Origin: Nostoc sp. 106C
GTDB lineage: Bacteria > Cyanobacteriota > Cyanobacteriia > Cyanobacteriales > Nostocaceae
Length of the DNA stretch: 64,000 bases
Reading direction: 5' to 3'
Assembly (NCBI RefSeq): GCF_002154725.1
Contig: NZ_MTAW01000185.1
Coordinates: forward strand, 30,640 to 94,639
Shown here: positions 55,976 to 64,000 of the stretch, one piece after another
Layout: every line of letters begins with the position of its first letter
Position numbering within the stretch: the stretch's first letter is position 1
Made by a program: the position numbers and the translations under genes
Notes under the pieces: generated by a model
The model's database searches: none
Seen by the model: the letters and a program-made list of their open reading frames with translations, nothing else
Told to the model about the DNA's origin: nothing

Positions 55976-57325
55976 CTACCCTTGGCTATTTAACTCCTGC
56001 ACGAAATTGGTGTACACATTACCCTGCAAAAACTGAGGCGTTTCCATAATTCTTTGATGAAACCCAATAGTCGTAGGCAGTCCAGTAATTGCGCACTCCC
56101 GTAACGCTCGTTTCATCCGGTTAATAGCAGTAGGACGATCAGCTCCCCAAACAATTAACTTACCAATTAGGGAATCGTAATAAGGAGGTATTTGGTAATC
56201 GGTGTAGACATGGGAATCAATGCGTACACCAGGACCACCAGGTGGGAGATAACCACTGATTCGTCCAGGAGAAGGGCGAAAGTCGTGGTCGGGGTCTTCG
56301 GCGTTAATCCGGCATTCAATAGCATGACCTTGTAAAATTACTTGGTCTTGAGTCAACTTGAGTCTTTCCCCTTGGGCAACCCGGATTTGTTCAGCCACCA
56401 AGTCTACTCCAGTAATCATCTCTGTCACGGGATGCTCAACTTGAATCCGGGTGTTCATTTCCATAAAGTAGAATTTACCGGATCTATCCAAAAGAAATTC
56501 GATAGTCCCTGCCCCACTGTAGTTAATAAACTGGGCAGCTTTCACGGCAGCTTGGCCCATTTTATCTCGCAGATCTGAGTCGAGAGCGGGGCTGGGAGCT
56601 TCTTCTAAAAGCTTTTGATTGCGTCGTTGAATCGAGCAATCCCGTTCGCCTAAATGGATGACGTTGCCGTAATTATCTGCCAAAATTTGAAATTCAATAT
56701 GGCGTGGACGCTCAATAAATTTTTCTATATAAACGCCAGAATTACCAAAGGCAGCACCTGCTTCTCCTTGAGCTGCTAGGAAAAGTTTGACGAATTCGCT
56801 CTCACAAGTCACTAGACGCATACCCCGTCCACCGCCACCAGCTGTGGCTTTGATCATGACTGGATAGCCAATATCTTTGGCAAATGCTAATCCTTCTTGC
56901 TCAGACTCTACCAAACCATCACTACCTGGTACTGTAGGTACCCCAGCCTTTTGCATGGTTTCTTTGGCAGTGGATTTATCGCCCATCAAGCGTATAGCTT
57001 CGGGGGTGGGGCCAATAAAGGCAATATGATGGTCGGCACATATTTCGGCAAACCGGGCATTTTCTGCTAGGAAGCCATATCCAGGATGAATAGCGCTGGC
57101 ATTACGCGTCAAGGCGGCAGCAATGATATTGGGAATATTCAAATAACTTTTACTGCTGGCAGGTTCGCCAATGCAAACCGCTTCATCGGCAAGTTGCACA
57201 TGTAGAGCATTACGGTCAACAGTGGAGTGAACGGCAACTGTCACAATTCCCATTTCTTCACAGGCGCGGAGAATACGAAGGGCGATTTCTCCCCGATTGG
57301 CAATTAATATTTTGTCAAACTTCAT
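55976..57325 (-). CDS. accC: Acetyl-CoA carboxylase biotin carboxylase subunit
   Basis: A 449-residue ATP-grasp enzyme that carboxylates biotin on AccB, the first step of fatty acid synthesis. It shows [20 protein letters not shown] (5-24), the glycine-rich loop [10 protein letters not shown] (161-170), [52 protein letters not shown] and the B-domain. Length and motifs are complete. Stand-alone; accB is not nearby. Confidence 0.97.
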   Translation of the reverse strand: MKFDKILIANRGEIALRILRACEEMGIVTVAVHSTVDRNALHVQLADEAVCIGEPASSKSYLNIPNIIAAALTRNASAIHPGYGFLAENARFAEICADHHIAFIGPTPEAIRLMGDKSTAKETMQKAGVPTVPGSDGLVESEQEGLAFAKDIGYPVMIKATAGGGGRGMRLVTCESEFVKLFLAAQGEAGAAFGNSGVYIEKFIERPRHIEFQILADNYGNVIHLGERDCSIQRRNQKLLEEAPSPALDSDLRDKMGQAAVKAAQFINYSGAGTIEFLLDRSGKFYFMEMNTRIQVEHPVTEMITGVDLVAEQIRVAQGERLKLTQDQVILQGHAIECRINAEDPDHDFRPSPGRISGYLPPGGPGVRIDSHVYTDYQIPPYYDSLIGKLIVWGADRPTAINRMKRALRECAITGLPTTIGFHQRIMETPQFLQGNVYTNFVQELNSQG

Positions 57326-57697
57326 TTTTTAGCTTCGATATCTGTACCAGTAGATTGACATTCTCTCCCATTCAACTTGCAACAATGCTTTCCGCCTTAT
57401 TTCAAATTATGACAGGAGATTCCCTAACCTCATCCCAAGAAGAGGGTATAAGCCCTCCGGGCAGCTTCCCAAAGGGTAGGATTTGGCTGAGAGTGCCTAC
57501 GGGGTTTAACTAGATTAACAATATTGCTACTGTTCGTCTCTTGCATTCACCCAAACTAGGTTGTTGCAAGCGTACCGTGCATCCCACGTTGGCTATACCC
57601 CTTTTAATATCACTCCTGAAGTGACTATATTTCTGTCCGTCTGATATCCGCTGGCAGAAAATTTATGCTATATTCTTAATTCAGTGATAAAACCCGT
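57326..57697. other. Intergenic region upstream of tRNA-Leu
   Basis: 372 bp. The accC 5' region lies on the right-hand side of the gene (57326-57400). A fragment of a dispersed repeat (around 57450-57500, TTCCCAAAGGGTAGG) is present. An AT-rich TATGCTATATTCTTAA stretch at 57665-57680 may be the tRNA promoter's -10 region. Confidence 0.4.
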
Positions 57698-57778
57698 GCG
57701 GATGTGGCGGAATTGGTATACGCGCACGCTTGAGGTGCGTGTGGCTTTGCCTTGCGAGTTCGAGTCTCGCCATCCGCA
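57698..57778 (+). tRNA. tRNA-Leu (anticodon GAG)
   Basis: GCGGATG (57698-57704) pairs with CATCCGC (57771-57777), and the discriminator is A57778. The anticodon stem CACGC/GCGTG encloses TTGAGGT, giving anticodon GAG at 57732-57734. A long variable arm (about 57742-57753) and the T-arm GCGAG-TTCGAGT-CTCGC are as expected for leucine. No CCA is encoded. Confidence 0.95.
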
Positions 57779-57916
57779 TTTTTTAGTGAATAGTCAGTTA
57801 AAAGTCAATGGTTAATGGTTGCAAAACCTAAGATCATTGACTTTTAGCTTTGGAATCTATATTTAATACTAGTTTTTTATGCTTTCATAGAAATAAGTGA
57901 ACTTTTGTAAAGAACA

Positions 57917-58540
57917 TTGACTGCTATTTTTAAGCCGACAAACAATTTAACACTGCCAGCAGCATGGTATCGTCTGACTCCGATTTGGCAAGGTGGGGAG
58001 GATGTAATCAAGCAAAGTTTGCCCCACTCTCAACTGGCACCAACTTGGCAAATGCTACTTTTGGGCGATGGCTCACCAACACGTCACTTAGAATTGCTCA
58101 CAGGTGAGCCAACGGAAGTGGATGTAATTGATATGTCATTAATTGGCATGGACTCAGATGCTGCTCCCGATTTAATTCAAGCTGTCCCCGGCCCACGATT
58201 GCGGCGACAGGTTTGGCTGCGCACTGCTTCTGGTCAGAGATTGGCATATGCTACTTCTTGGTGGGAAGCCAGCCATGTAGATGAGTATTTGCAAAACCGT
58301 TCATTACCGATTTGGGCTAGTTTAGCGCGTCTGCGCACTGAGTTATATCGGGATGTCCAAGGCATTTACTGTGGTTGCTCACCTGGTTTAGAGTCTGGTT
58401 TTGAGGTGAGCGGGCCATTTTGGGGTCGTCACTATTTGTTTTGGCATCATGGACAGCCTTTGACATTAATATATGAAGTTTTCTCGCCTTATTTAACTAA
58501 ATACTTGGGTCCTATGCAGCTAAGTTCTAGTAATCCCTAA
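57917..58540 (+). CDS. Chorismate lyase (UbiC/DUF98-like)
   Basis: The 207-residue protein corresponds to the cyanobacterial chorismate--pyruvate lyase family (Synechocystis sll1797 type), which makes 4-hydroxybenzoate for plastoquinone head-group synthesis. Features are LPAAWYRLTPIWQGG, TRHLELLTGEPTEVDVIDM, LRRQVWLRTASGQRLAYATSWW and the C-terminal WGRHYLFWHHGQPLTLIYEVFSP. Start codon is TTG 57917 because no ATG lies between the preceding in-frame stop and residue 46; the ribosome site is weak. Confidence 0.85.
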   Translation: MTAIFKPTNNLTLPAAWYRLTPIWQGGEDVIKQSLPHSQLAPTWQMLLLGDGSPTRHLELLTGEPTEVDVIDMSLIGMDSDAAPDLIQAVPGPRLRRQVWLRTASGQRLAYATSWWEASHVDEYLQNRSLPIWASLARLRTELYRDVQGIYCGCSPGLESGFEVSGPFWGRHYLFWHHGQPLTLIYEVFSPYLTKYLGPMQLSSSNP

Positions 58541-59329
58541 AAAGCTAAAACTAAAGATTCTTTTTCTGGCCTTTTCGCTGAAGATACAATAGCAAGATGG
58601 CGAAAATTTAGTTTGTAATTGGCTACTACAGGCACATACCTGATGGCACAAGGCAGAAAGAAATGTGAGACTGTAGCTTTTAGGTGATTTATAACTGTTT
58701 TTATAAATTTTAAATAAATAACAAAAATTAACAATAACTGTATTGAAGCTGAGGAAATTAGTGCCTTTATTCAGTACAAAACCTGTCAATTTAAGGATTA
58801 TTAAACCTAAAGCTCGTGGATTTCAACGTAATTGTTAATATTTTTGCTTTATCCAACAAAAATTAGCTACTTATCATTGAAAATGAGGAATACTGTTTGA
58901 AATAAAGCAATGCAATGTAACTAAATTTGTGCTTTAAGCTAGTATCCAATTTTTCAAATTTTTACTTCATGCCACAGTAGTGATCGCCTTCTGGCACAGT
59001 AAAAGCAACAGCTAAGTTAGATGAACTAATATAGCCATACTGATGACTTGCAGCTTTGTCAAGTTAGTTATATCCTCAGATCGCTTGGATAACGAATTTG
59101 CTCTGGAGAATTTTCCACCTTGTCCTGCGAAATAAACTAAAGTGTGTTACCAAAGGTGATTAACCACAAAAATAAAGCTTTTGAAATAGTTGGGAAAGTT
59201 GATGACCAAAGGAGCATCAATATCTAGGGTGGATAAATTAATGTAATTGGCTGCCCTAGAGCATGGGAAAACTTTTGGTTGACTTGACCAATCAAGTAAT
59301 GAATTCGTAAGTATGAGGTGTAGGTTTCA
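58541..59329. other. Intergenic region upstream of the DUF3352 gene
   Basis: 789 bp, AT-rich, with no gene, RNA or repeat I can support. Short frames on the minus strand overlap the end of the chorismate lyase gene and look like shadows. Confidence 0.5.
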
Positions 59330-61030
59330 ATGGCACTGCCTGTTGTTTCTGTTCCGATGAAAAAAACAAAGAAACCATCTCTGGTGCTGACACTCTCTGC
59401 TGCTGGATTATTGATAGGTCTGGGGAGCACAGCATACTGGTTATTAACTCAGGGGCAACCATTTTCCAGAGATTTGCCAATAGGAGCAACTATTATTCCT
59501 CAGGATGCCCTGTTTGCGGTTTCTGTAACCACAGATCCTAAACAATGGCAGCAATTGCAGGAGTATGGGACAAAACAAACCCAAGCAGAGTTGGATAGAA
59601 ATTTAATAAAATTGCGCGATCGCTTTCTAACTAGTAATGGTTATGACTTCCAGAAAGATATTCAACCTTGGGTAGGTAATGAAGTTACGCTGGCAATTCT
59701 CGCACCTCAAGCCAGTCAACCTGCACCCAAACCAGTTTCTACGAATGCAGATGCTGCTAGTAGTCAGCAGTCGATGGTAATGGTTCTGCCAGTAAAAAAC
59801 CTAGAACAAGCCAAAAGCCTGTTGGCAAACCCCAAAACCTTAAAACAAAGCAAATGGATTGACCGCACATATCAAGGTTTTGCTATCAAACAAACCGATG
59901 GGCAAGCAGGGGAAAATATCTCAGCAACATTATTAGATGGGCAGTTCTTAGTTATTACTGATAATCCCAAAGCCACAGAACGAGCGATTGATGCCTATAA
60001 AAATAAAACTTCCTTAGCAACAACAGGGGGTTTTGCTGAGAATTTTCCCAAAATTGCTAATTACCAACCTTTTGCTCAGTTTTATGTGAATGTGCCAACA
60101 GCTGCTAGGATAGCTGCGGCTGCACCCAATCGCCAATTACCCGCCCAAGTTTTAGCTCAACTTCAGAATAATCAAGGCTTGGCGGGAACAATTAACTTAG
60201 AGCCGCAAGGCATACGTTTAAAAGGTGTTTCTTGGCTCAACCCGAATAGCCAGCGAGTGCTGGCGGTGGAAAATAAAGCTGGGAGAATGCAAAGCCTAGT
60301 GCCAGCCGAAACCTTAATGATGCTTTCTGGCGGGAATTTACAGCGCTTGTGGGGAGACTATGTTTTAACATCCCAAGGAAATCCCCTGTCGCCAATCACA
60401 GCAGAACAGCTACGAGGTGGTGTGAAATCCCTGACAAATCTAGATTTAGATCGAGATTTACTCCAGTGGATGAAAGGCGAGTTTTCTTTATCAATAATTC
60501 CCAATACGCCAAAAGATGTCTCAACAGCAGACTTTAGGGCTGGGTTACTGTTTATGGTACAGGCAAGCGATCGCACCTTAGCTGAAACATCCTTAAAACA
60601 GCTTGATGAAGTTATGAAAACTCAATACCAATTCCAGATCCAACCGGGATTGGTAGCAGGGAAATCGGTTGTCAACTGGGTGGGGCCCTATGGCACCTTA
60701 GCAGCTACCCACGGCTGGTTAGATGGAGATATTGCTTTCTTGCTAGTGGGTGCGCCGCTCGCCGATAAAATTGTTCCTAAACCTAGTAATACCCTAGCCA
60801 GCACAATTCCTTTCCAACAAACAGTACCCTCGGAACCCAATCCGACAAATGGTCAATTTTTCCTAGATGTCGAACGGACGGCGAAAAATTTTCCCCTACC
60901 AATCTTGTTTCCCAATCAACAAACTTGGTTAGCAGCAACACGTTCTATTGGCGTGACAACAGCCGTCAGCGACAGTCGCAGTACTCGCTATGACATTTTT
61001 TTCGCACTCAAAAAAGTTGACCGTTCATAA
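59330..61030 (+). CDS. DUF3352 domain-containing membrane-anchored protein
   Basis: A 566-residue protein: basic start with MKKTKKPS near residue 10, one membrane anchor or signal-anchor (about 17-40), then DUF3352, with FAVSVTTDPKQWQQLQ, DIQPWVGNEVTLAILAPQ, VKNLEQAKSLLANPKTLKQS, LDGQFLVITDNPKATERAID, and a C-terminal ERTAKNFPLPILFP/SDSRSTRYDIFFALKKVD. The family is cyanobacterial and uncharacterised; it resembles lipoprotein-like periplasmic domains with repeated beta-strands. A second start at Met10 (59357) is possible. Confidence 0.85.
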   Translation: MALPVVSVPMKKTKKPSLVLTLSAAGLLIGLGSTAYWLLTQGQPFSRDLPIGATIIPQDALFAVSVTTDPKQWQQLQEYGTKQTQAELDRNLIKLRDRFLTSNGYDFQKDIQPWVGNEVTLAILAPQASQPAPKPVSTNADAASSQQSMVMVLPVKNLEQAKSLLANPKTLKQSKWIDRTYQGFAIKQTDGQAGENISATLLDGQFLVITDNPKATERAIDAYKNKTSLATTGGFAENFPKIANYQPFAQFYVNVPTAARIAAAAPNRQLPAQVLAQLQNNQGLAGTINLEPQGIRLKGVSWLNPNSQRVLAVENKAGRMQSLVPAETLMMLSGGNLQRLWGDYVLTSQGNPLSPITAEQLRGGVKSLTNLDLDRDLLQWMKGEFSLSIIPNTPKDVSTADFRAGLLFMVQASDRTLAETSLKQLDEVMKTQYQFQIQPGLVAGKSVVNWVGPYGTLAATHGWLDGDIAFLLVGAPLADKIVPKPSNTLASTIPFQQTVPSEPNPTNGQFFLDVERTAKNFPLPILFPNQQTWLAATRSIGVTTAVSDSRSTRYDIFFALKKVDRS

Positions 61031-61401
61031 GAGGGGATGAGGGAGACAAGGAGGAAAAGCAAGTAGGGGTGCAGGGAAATAAATAACAAAGGACAAAGCG
61101 CAAAGTCGAGCCAGTCGTGTGGTGAGGCAGTCCGATCTTGGGGGTTCCCCCAGGAGGAACTGCCGAAAGGGTTTCCCGACTTGAAAGAACTGGCGTTGAG
61201 CGGAGGTTTCCTCCGATGGCTTCTCCTAAGGGAGACGCTGCGCGAACGCCAACGTCTCTGACGAACAGAACTTTGTAAGAGAGGACAAATGACAATTGAC
61301 TCTTAACTTGATAAAAACCTATGACCCAATAACCTCTAAGCAGATAGGATCAGAACAGTCAGAATTAATATTTTTAAAGAATCTACTGGGGAGAACACTT
61401 T
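61031..61401. other. Repeat-filled gap upstream of ccsB
   Basis: 371 bp dominated by the dispersed element at 61092-61293. The remaining 100 bp next to ccsB contain a probable leader; GGGGAG at 61388-61393 is its ribosome binding site. No additional gene. Confidence 0.5.
61092..61293. repeat. Dispersed repeat with constant ends, copy 2
   Basis: The left end (61092-61113) and right end (61269-61293) are identical to those at 52673 and 52824 over 22 and 25 bp. The interior differs and includes GGGGGTTCCCCC (61140-61151), GGGTTTCCCGACTTGA (61169-61184, the inverse of the CGGGAAACCC module), GGAGGTTTCCTCC (61201-61214) and a GAGACGCTGCGCGAACGCC stretch. Confidence 0.8.
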
Positions 61402-62457
61402 ATGAATCTGGTTGTACTCCAGAACTGGCTGGACAATGCCTCTTTTGCCGTCTTATTCTTCACCATGCTGGTGTATTGGGTAGGGGCAGCTTTTCCGAAT
61501 CTGCCGGTCATTGCAGCCTTGGGGACAGCTGGAATGGCGATCGCAAATTTGTGCATAGCCACCTTATTAGGGGCAAGATGGATAGAAGCTGGGTATTTTC
61601 CACTGAGCAATTTGTATGAATCACTATTTTTCTTAACTTGGGGAATTACCACTATTCATCTGATTGCTGAAAATTCTAGCCGCAGCCGCTTAGTGGGAGT
61701 GGTAACTGCCCCTGTGGCAATGGGGATTGCCGCTTTTGCTACCCTGACGCTACCATCAGCAATGCAAGCAGCAGAACCTTTAGTACCAGCACTCAAGTCA
61801 AATTGGCTGATGATGCACGTCAGCGTGATGATGTTGAGTTATGCTGCTTTGATGGTGGGTTCCTTGCTAGCGATCGCTTTTTTGATCGTCACTCGCGGTC
61901 AAAATATCCAACTACAAGGCAGTTCTGTCGGTACTGGTGGCTACCGCAGCAATGGCTATAAGTTGCACAAAGCAGGTGAGTTAGTTTCTCAACCACAAGT
62001 ATCAGCGGTCGAAAATAATGGCTTTGTTCGCTATGAAAGCAATAGCAACGGTAATGGTAAAACCGCAGTTTTGAATTTAGTAACTGCCCCTCAGTCGCAA
62101 ACCGTAACATCTGCTGAACCTCTTTCACCTCAACGTCTTAGCCTTGCCGAAACCCTAGATAACATCAGCTATCGCATCATTGGGCTAGGATTTCCCTTAC
62201 TGACAATTGGTATTATTGCAGGTGCTGTTTGGGCTAACGAGGCTTGGGGTTCTTATTGGAGTTGGGACCCTAAAGAAACCTGGGCATTAATCACTTGGTT
62301 AGTTTTCGCCGCCTACCTCCACGCCAGAATTACTCGCGGTTGGCAAGGGCGTCGTCCAGCAATTTTAGCTGCTAGTGGCTTTGTTGTTGTTTGGGTTTGC
62401 TATTTGGGTGTGAATCTTTTAGGTAAGGGTTTGCATTCTTACGGTTGGTTTTTCTAA
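61402..62457 (+). CDS. ccsB: c-type cytochrome biogenesis protein CcsB (CcsA-type)
   Basis: A 351-residue integral membrane protein of cytochrome c System II, handling heme for cytochromes f and c6 on the thylakoid lumenal side. It has several hydrophobic helices and the tryptophan-rich heme-binding motif [18 protein letters not shown] near residues 281-298, plus the C-terminal [16 protein letters not shown] with the conserved His. A polar, Gly/Ser/Asn-rich loop of about 75 residues (roughly 175-250) is inserted between the first and second membrane halves. Start ATG 61402 with GGGGAG at 61388-61393. Confidence 0.93.
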   Translation: MNLVVLQNWLDNASFAVLFFTMLVYWVGAAFPNLPVIAALGTAGMAIANLCIATLLGARWIEAGYFPLSNLYESLFFLTWGITTIHLIAENSSRSRLVGVVTAPVAMGIAAFATLTLPSAMQAAEPLVPALKSNWLMMHVSVMMLSYAALMVGSLLAIAFLIVTRGQNIQLQGSSVGTGGYRSNGYKLHKAGELVSQPQVSAVENNGFVRYESNSNGNGKTAVLNLVTAPQSQTVTSAEPLSPQRLSLAETLDNISYRIIGLGFPLLTIGIIAGAVWANEAWGSYWSWDPKETWALITWLVFAAYLHARITRGWQGRRPAILAASGFVVVWVCYLGVNLLGKGLHSYGWFF

Positions 62458-62606
62458 GAAACGTACCCCTTTCTCTGCTAGCGGAGAAGGGGACAATTAA
62501 TTTTTAAACGCAGAGTCACACGGAGTAAACGCAGCGAAAACTTTCTCGAAGCCGGGTTTCCCTGCGTAGGAAACTTTTAAAGACAAAGGATTAGTTGTGA
62601 ATAAAT

Positions 62607-62927
62607 ATGATGAAAATCCCAGTTCAAAAATTAACTTTTGCGGATTTTTTAGAACAGTACCCTGATGGTTCTGGTATCTATGAACTGGTAAATGGAGAGA
62701 TTATCAAAGTGGAACCTACTAGGGCACATAAGAATTTAGCAAGATTTCTTATGCTGGGTTTCAATGATGAAATTAGGCGTTTAGGACTTGACTATATTGC
62801 TGATAAAGATGTAGTAGTTAGAACATTTTCTCAAACTGGTGAAGAACAAGGTAGAAATCCTGATGTGAGTGTAGTTAAAGCATCACAGTGGAATAGGGGA
62901 CTTCCAAGAAATAAAATATACAGCTAA
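62607..62927 (+). pseudogene. Truncated Uma2 (DUF820) family nuclease
   Basis: The 106-residue reading frame contains the N-terminal half of an Uma2 PD-(D/E)xK-like protein: KLTFADFLEQYPDGSGIYELVNGEIIKVEPT, the helix HKNLARFLMLGFNDEI, and the NPDVSVV (PD) metal-binding strand. Complete members are about 190 residues long and have an E-x-K motif about 15-20 residues after PD; here the frame diverges after VKASQWN and ends at TAA 62925-62927. A transposase relic lies directly downstream, suggesting that insertion removed the second half. Confidence 0.8.
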
Positions 62928-62928
62928 T

Positions 62929-62947
62929 GAAAATGATAATCATTACA
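62929..62947. promoter_or_regulatory. Fur-box-like palindrome
   Basis: GAAAATGATAATCATTACA agrees with the Fur consensus (GATAATGATAATCATTATC) at 16 of 19 positions and contains a perfect AATGATAATCATT palindrome. It follows the truncated Uma2 frame and no gene is appropriately placed downstream, so it may be a chance match or lie inside an IS end. Confidence 0.3.
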
Positions 62948-62951
62948 GTGG

Positions 62952-62990
62952 GTGAGGGCAAGGGTTGCTGTTAGCAACCCTTGCCCTCAC
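62952..62990. repeat. 18-bp perfect palindrome with 3-base loop
   Basis: GTGAGGGCAAGGGTTGCT (62952-62969) is exactly complementary to AGCAACCCTTGCCCTCAC (62973-62990), loop GTT. No T-run follows, so it need not be a terminator. A second inverted repeat, AATTACCACT/AGTGGTAATT (63005-63038), follows. Both lie between the Uma2 relic and the transposase relic and could mark the element's end. Confidence 0.7.
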
Positions 62991-63095
62991 AAATACACAA
63001 GAGAAATTACCACTTTCCTTGGATAAAGAGTGGTAATTAATGATGTAGTATTACTAATTCTCGGAGTTAGAAAACTTGAGAAATTATTTTTTTAA

Positions 63096-64000
63096 TTATG
63101 TTGTTTCATAGCAAATATCAATAAACCATTTCCCTAAATCTGGAAAATTTTCATGACTGGAACTAGTCAAACGCGTAATTTGCTTCTCAATTTCTGCCAT
63201 AGCTTCTTTAGTTAACCTAACTCCTAGCTCATAAGTTTTAGTGACTAGTTTAACAATAGGATGTTTACCATTCCATGTCATGTTATGAGCAAAATTTAAA
63301 GCTGTTTCCACTTCATCAAGGATGCTACCGTTCCAATAATTTTCTAGTACAGCCCAAGTTCGTTCAATCGGATTATATTTACTGTGATAGGGAGGGTAGT
63401 AAGCTCAGAAACGTAAGTTCAGTTGATATTTTTGAGAAAATTCAACTATGCGCTTCATAAATTGTGTACGCCGAGAGTTATTCTCTCCTCCGTTATCTTG
63501 ATTAATAAGCAGAGTCTTTATTTCTGGAAATCGCTCCCCTTCTGATTCCCAAAAATCTGCTAAAATATCAACAATAAAATCACTCGTTACTTTTGATTCT
63601 GTAAAATATAAAAATAGTTCGTCAAGCCCTGGAAGGAAGATACCATAAGGAGTGACGCTTGTTTTAGGGTGGAAGTCATGGTCATCGGTTTTTGTCGGTG
63701 CTCGATTTCTACCACCACGGTCAAATGAGCCGATATTGACACGAGCTTTTGCATCTAAACTTAAACGTAAAATGCTTGAGTCATCCAAAGCCTCTTGATG
63801 AACTATAGCTAATTGCTCAAAGATTGCGTCGGTTTGGGGAATTTTTTTTGAGGTTGAATTTTGGCAACCCGTTTGAGGCGATATCCGCGCATTATTTAAC
63901 TTAACGCGAATTGTTTCTGAAGTTGGTAATTCTTCATCTGCATAACCAAATTTCTGAATTAATTGATATCTCACTTGGGCAGCAGAAAGACGCATATAGA
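63096..64000 (-). pseudogene. Decayed ISAzo13-family-like transposase, cut by the window edge
   Basis: The frame reads as a DDE transposase of the ISAzo13/Rhodopirellula type: SAAQVRYQLIQKFGYADEELP, SLDAKARVNIG (first Asp), HDFHPKTSVTPYGIFLPGLDELFLYF, LLINQDNGGENNSRRTQFM (second Asp), a TGA at 63407-63405, and then, in the same frame, AYYPPYHSKYNPIERTWAVLENYW (catalytic Glu) to a stop at 63096-63098. The C-terminal 70 residues follow (ALNFAHNMTWNGKHPIV). Between about 63890 and 63840 two frame changes seem to cancel: the +1 frame there reads RGYRLKRVAKIQPQKK. The 5' end lies to the right of the window. Confidence 0.85.

Noticed and set aside
61296..61619. 107-codon plus-strand frame overlapping ccsB
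   Set aside because: Different frame from the clearly real ccsB gene and contains ccsB shadow codons.

Overview
The window is chromosomal DNA of a filamentous cyanobacterium, most likely of the Nostocales. Evidence: phycobilin and photosystem genes (pcyA, a PsbP-like protein, psbX, ycf66), a cyanobacterial AbrB regulator, a CcsB cytochrome-assembly protein, a UbiC-like chorismate lyase, very frequent GCGATCGC (HIP1-type) octamers, a DevBCA-type exporter and a hormogonium polysaccharide (hps) locus. Intergenic DNA is long, AT-rich and full of small palindromic repeats, as in Nostoc-like genomes.

Layout. 1-9.1 kb: housekeeping genes (argC, eno, gloA, clpB, a HAD phosphatase) and a conserved membrane protein. 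9.1-12.9 kb: a devB-devC-devA exporter on the minus strand with a candidate NtcA box about 240 bp upstream of devB. 14.2-19.9 kb: pcyA, maf, a PsbP-like protein, several uncharacterised genes and a GAF-PP2C (RsbU/SpoIIE-like) phosphatase. 21-24.4 kb: ftsY, nusB and a DUF502 membrane protein, all on the minus strand.

25-37.7 kb is the most distinctive region: a minus-strand hps locus read from hpsA (1571 aa) through hpsB, hpsC, a GspH-like pseudopilin, the glycosyltransferase hpsE, a second GspH-like pseudopilin, a DUF2064 sugar-transferase-like gene, an HpsJ-like membrane protein and another family 2 glycosyltransferase. This fits a type II secretion/type IV pilus-like machine coupled to polysaccharide synthesis, needed for gliding in Nostoc punctiforme. 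After rpmB and htpG, a second minus-strand polysaccharide cluster (41.4-48.2 kb, very AT-rich) contains an HpsE paralogue, two tandem family 2 glycosyltransferases, a cupin, a DegT-type sugar aminotransferase, a methyltransferase and a GT-B transferase. It looks able to make and attach a modified, perhaps N-methylated, amino sugar.

48.4-62.5 kb: a CPBP protease, cyAbrB, sdhB, two tandem lipoproteins with beta-propeller-like repeats, ycf66, psbX (39 codons), a YggT protein, accC, tRNA-Leu(GAG), chorismate lyase, a DUF3352 protein and ccsB. The right end is degraded mobile DNA: an Uma2 nuclease gene lacking its catalytic end, next to a decayed ISAzo13-like transposase with an internal TGA and two apparent compensating frameshifts, which runs off the window edge.

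All calls are from reading the sequence and recalling protein families; no database search was run.
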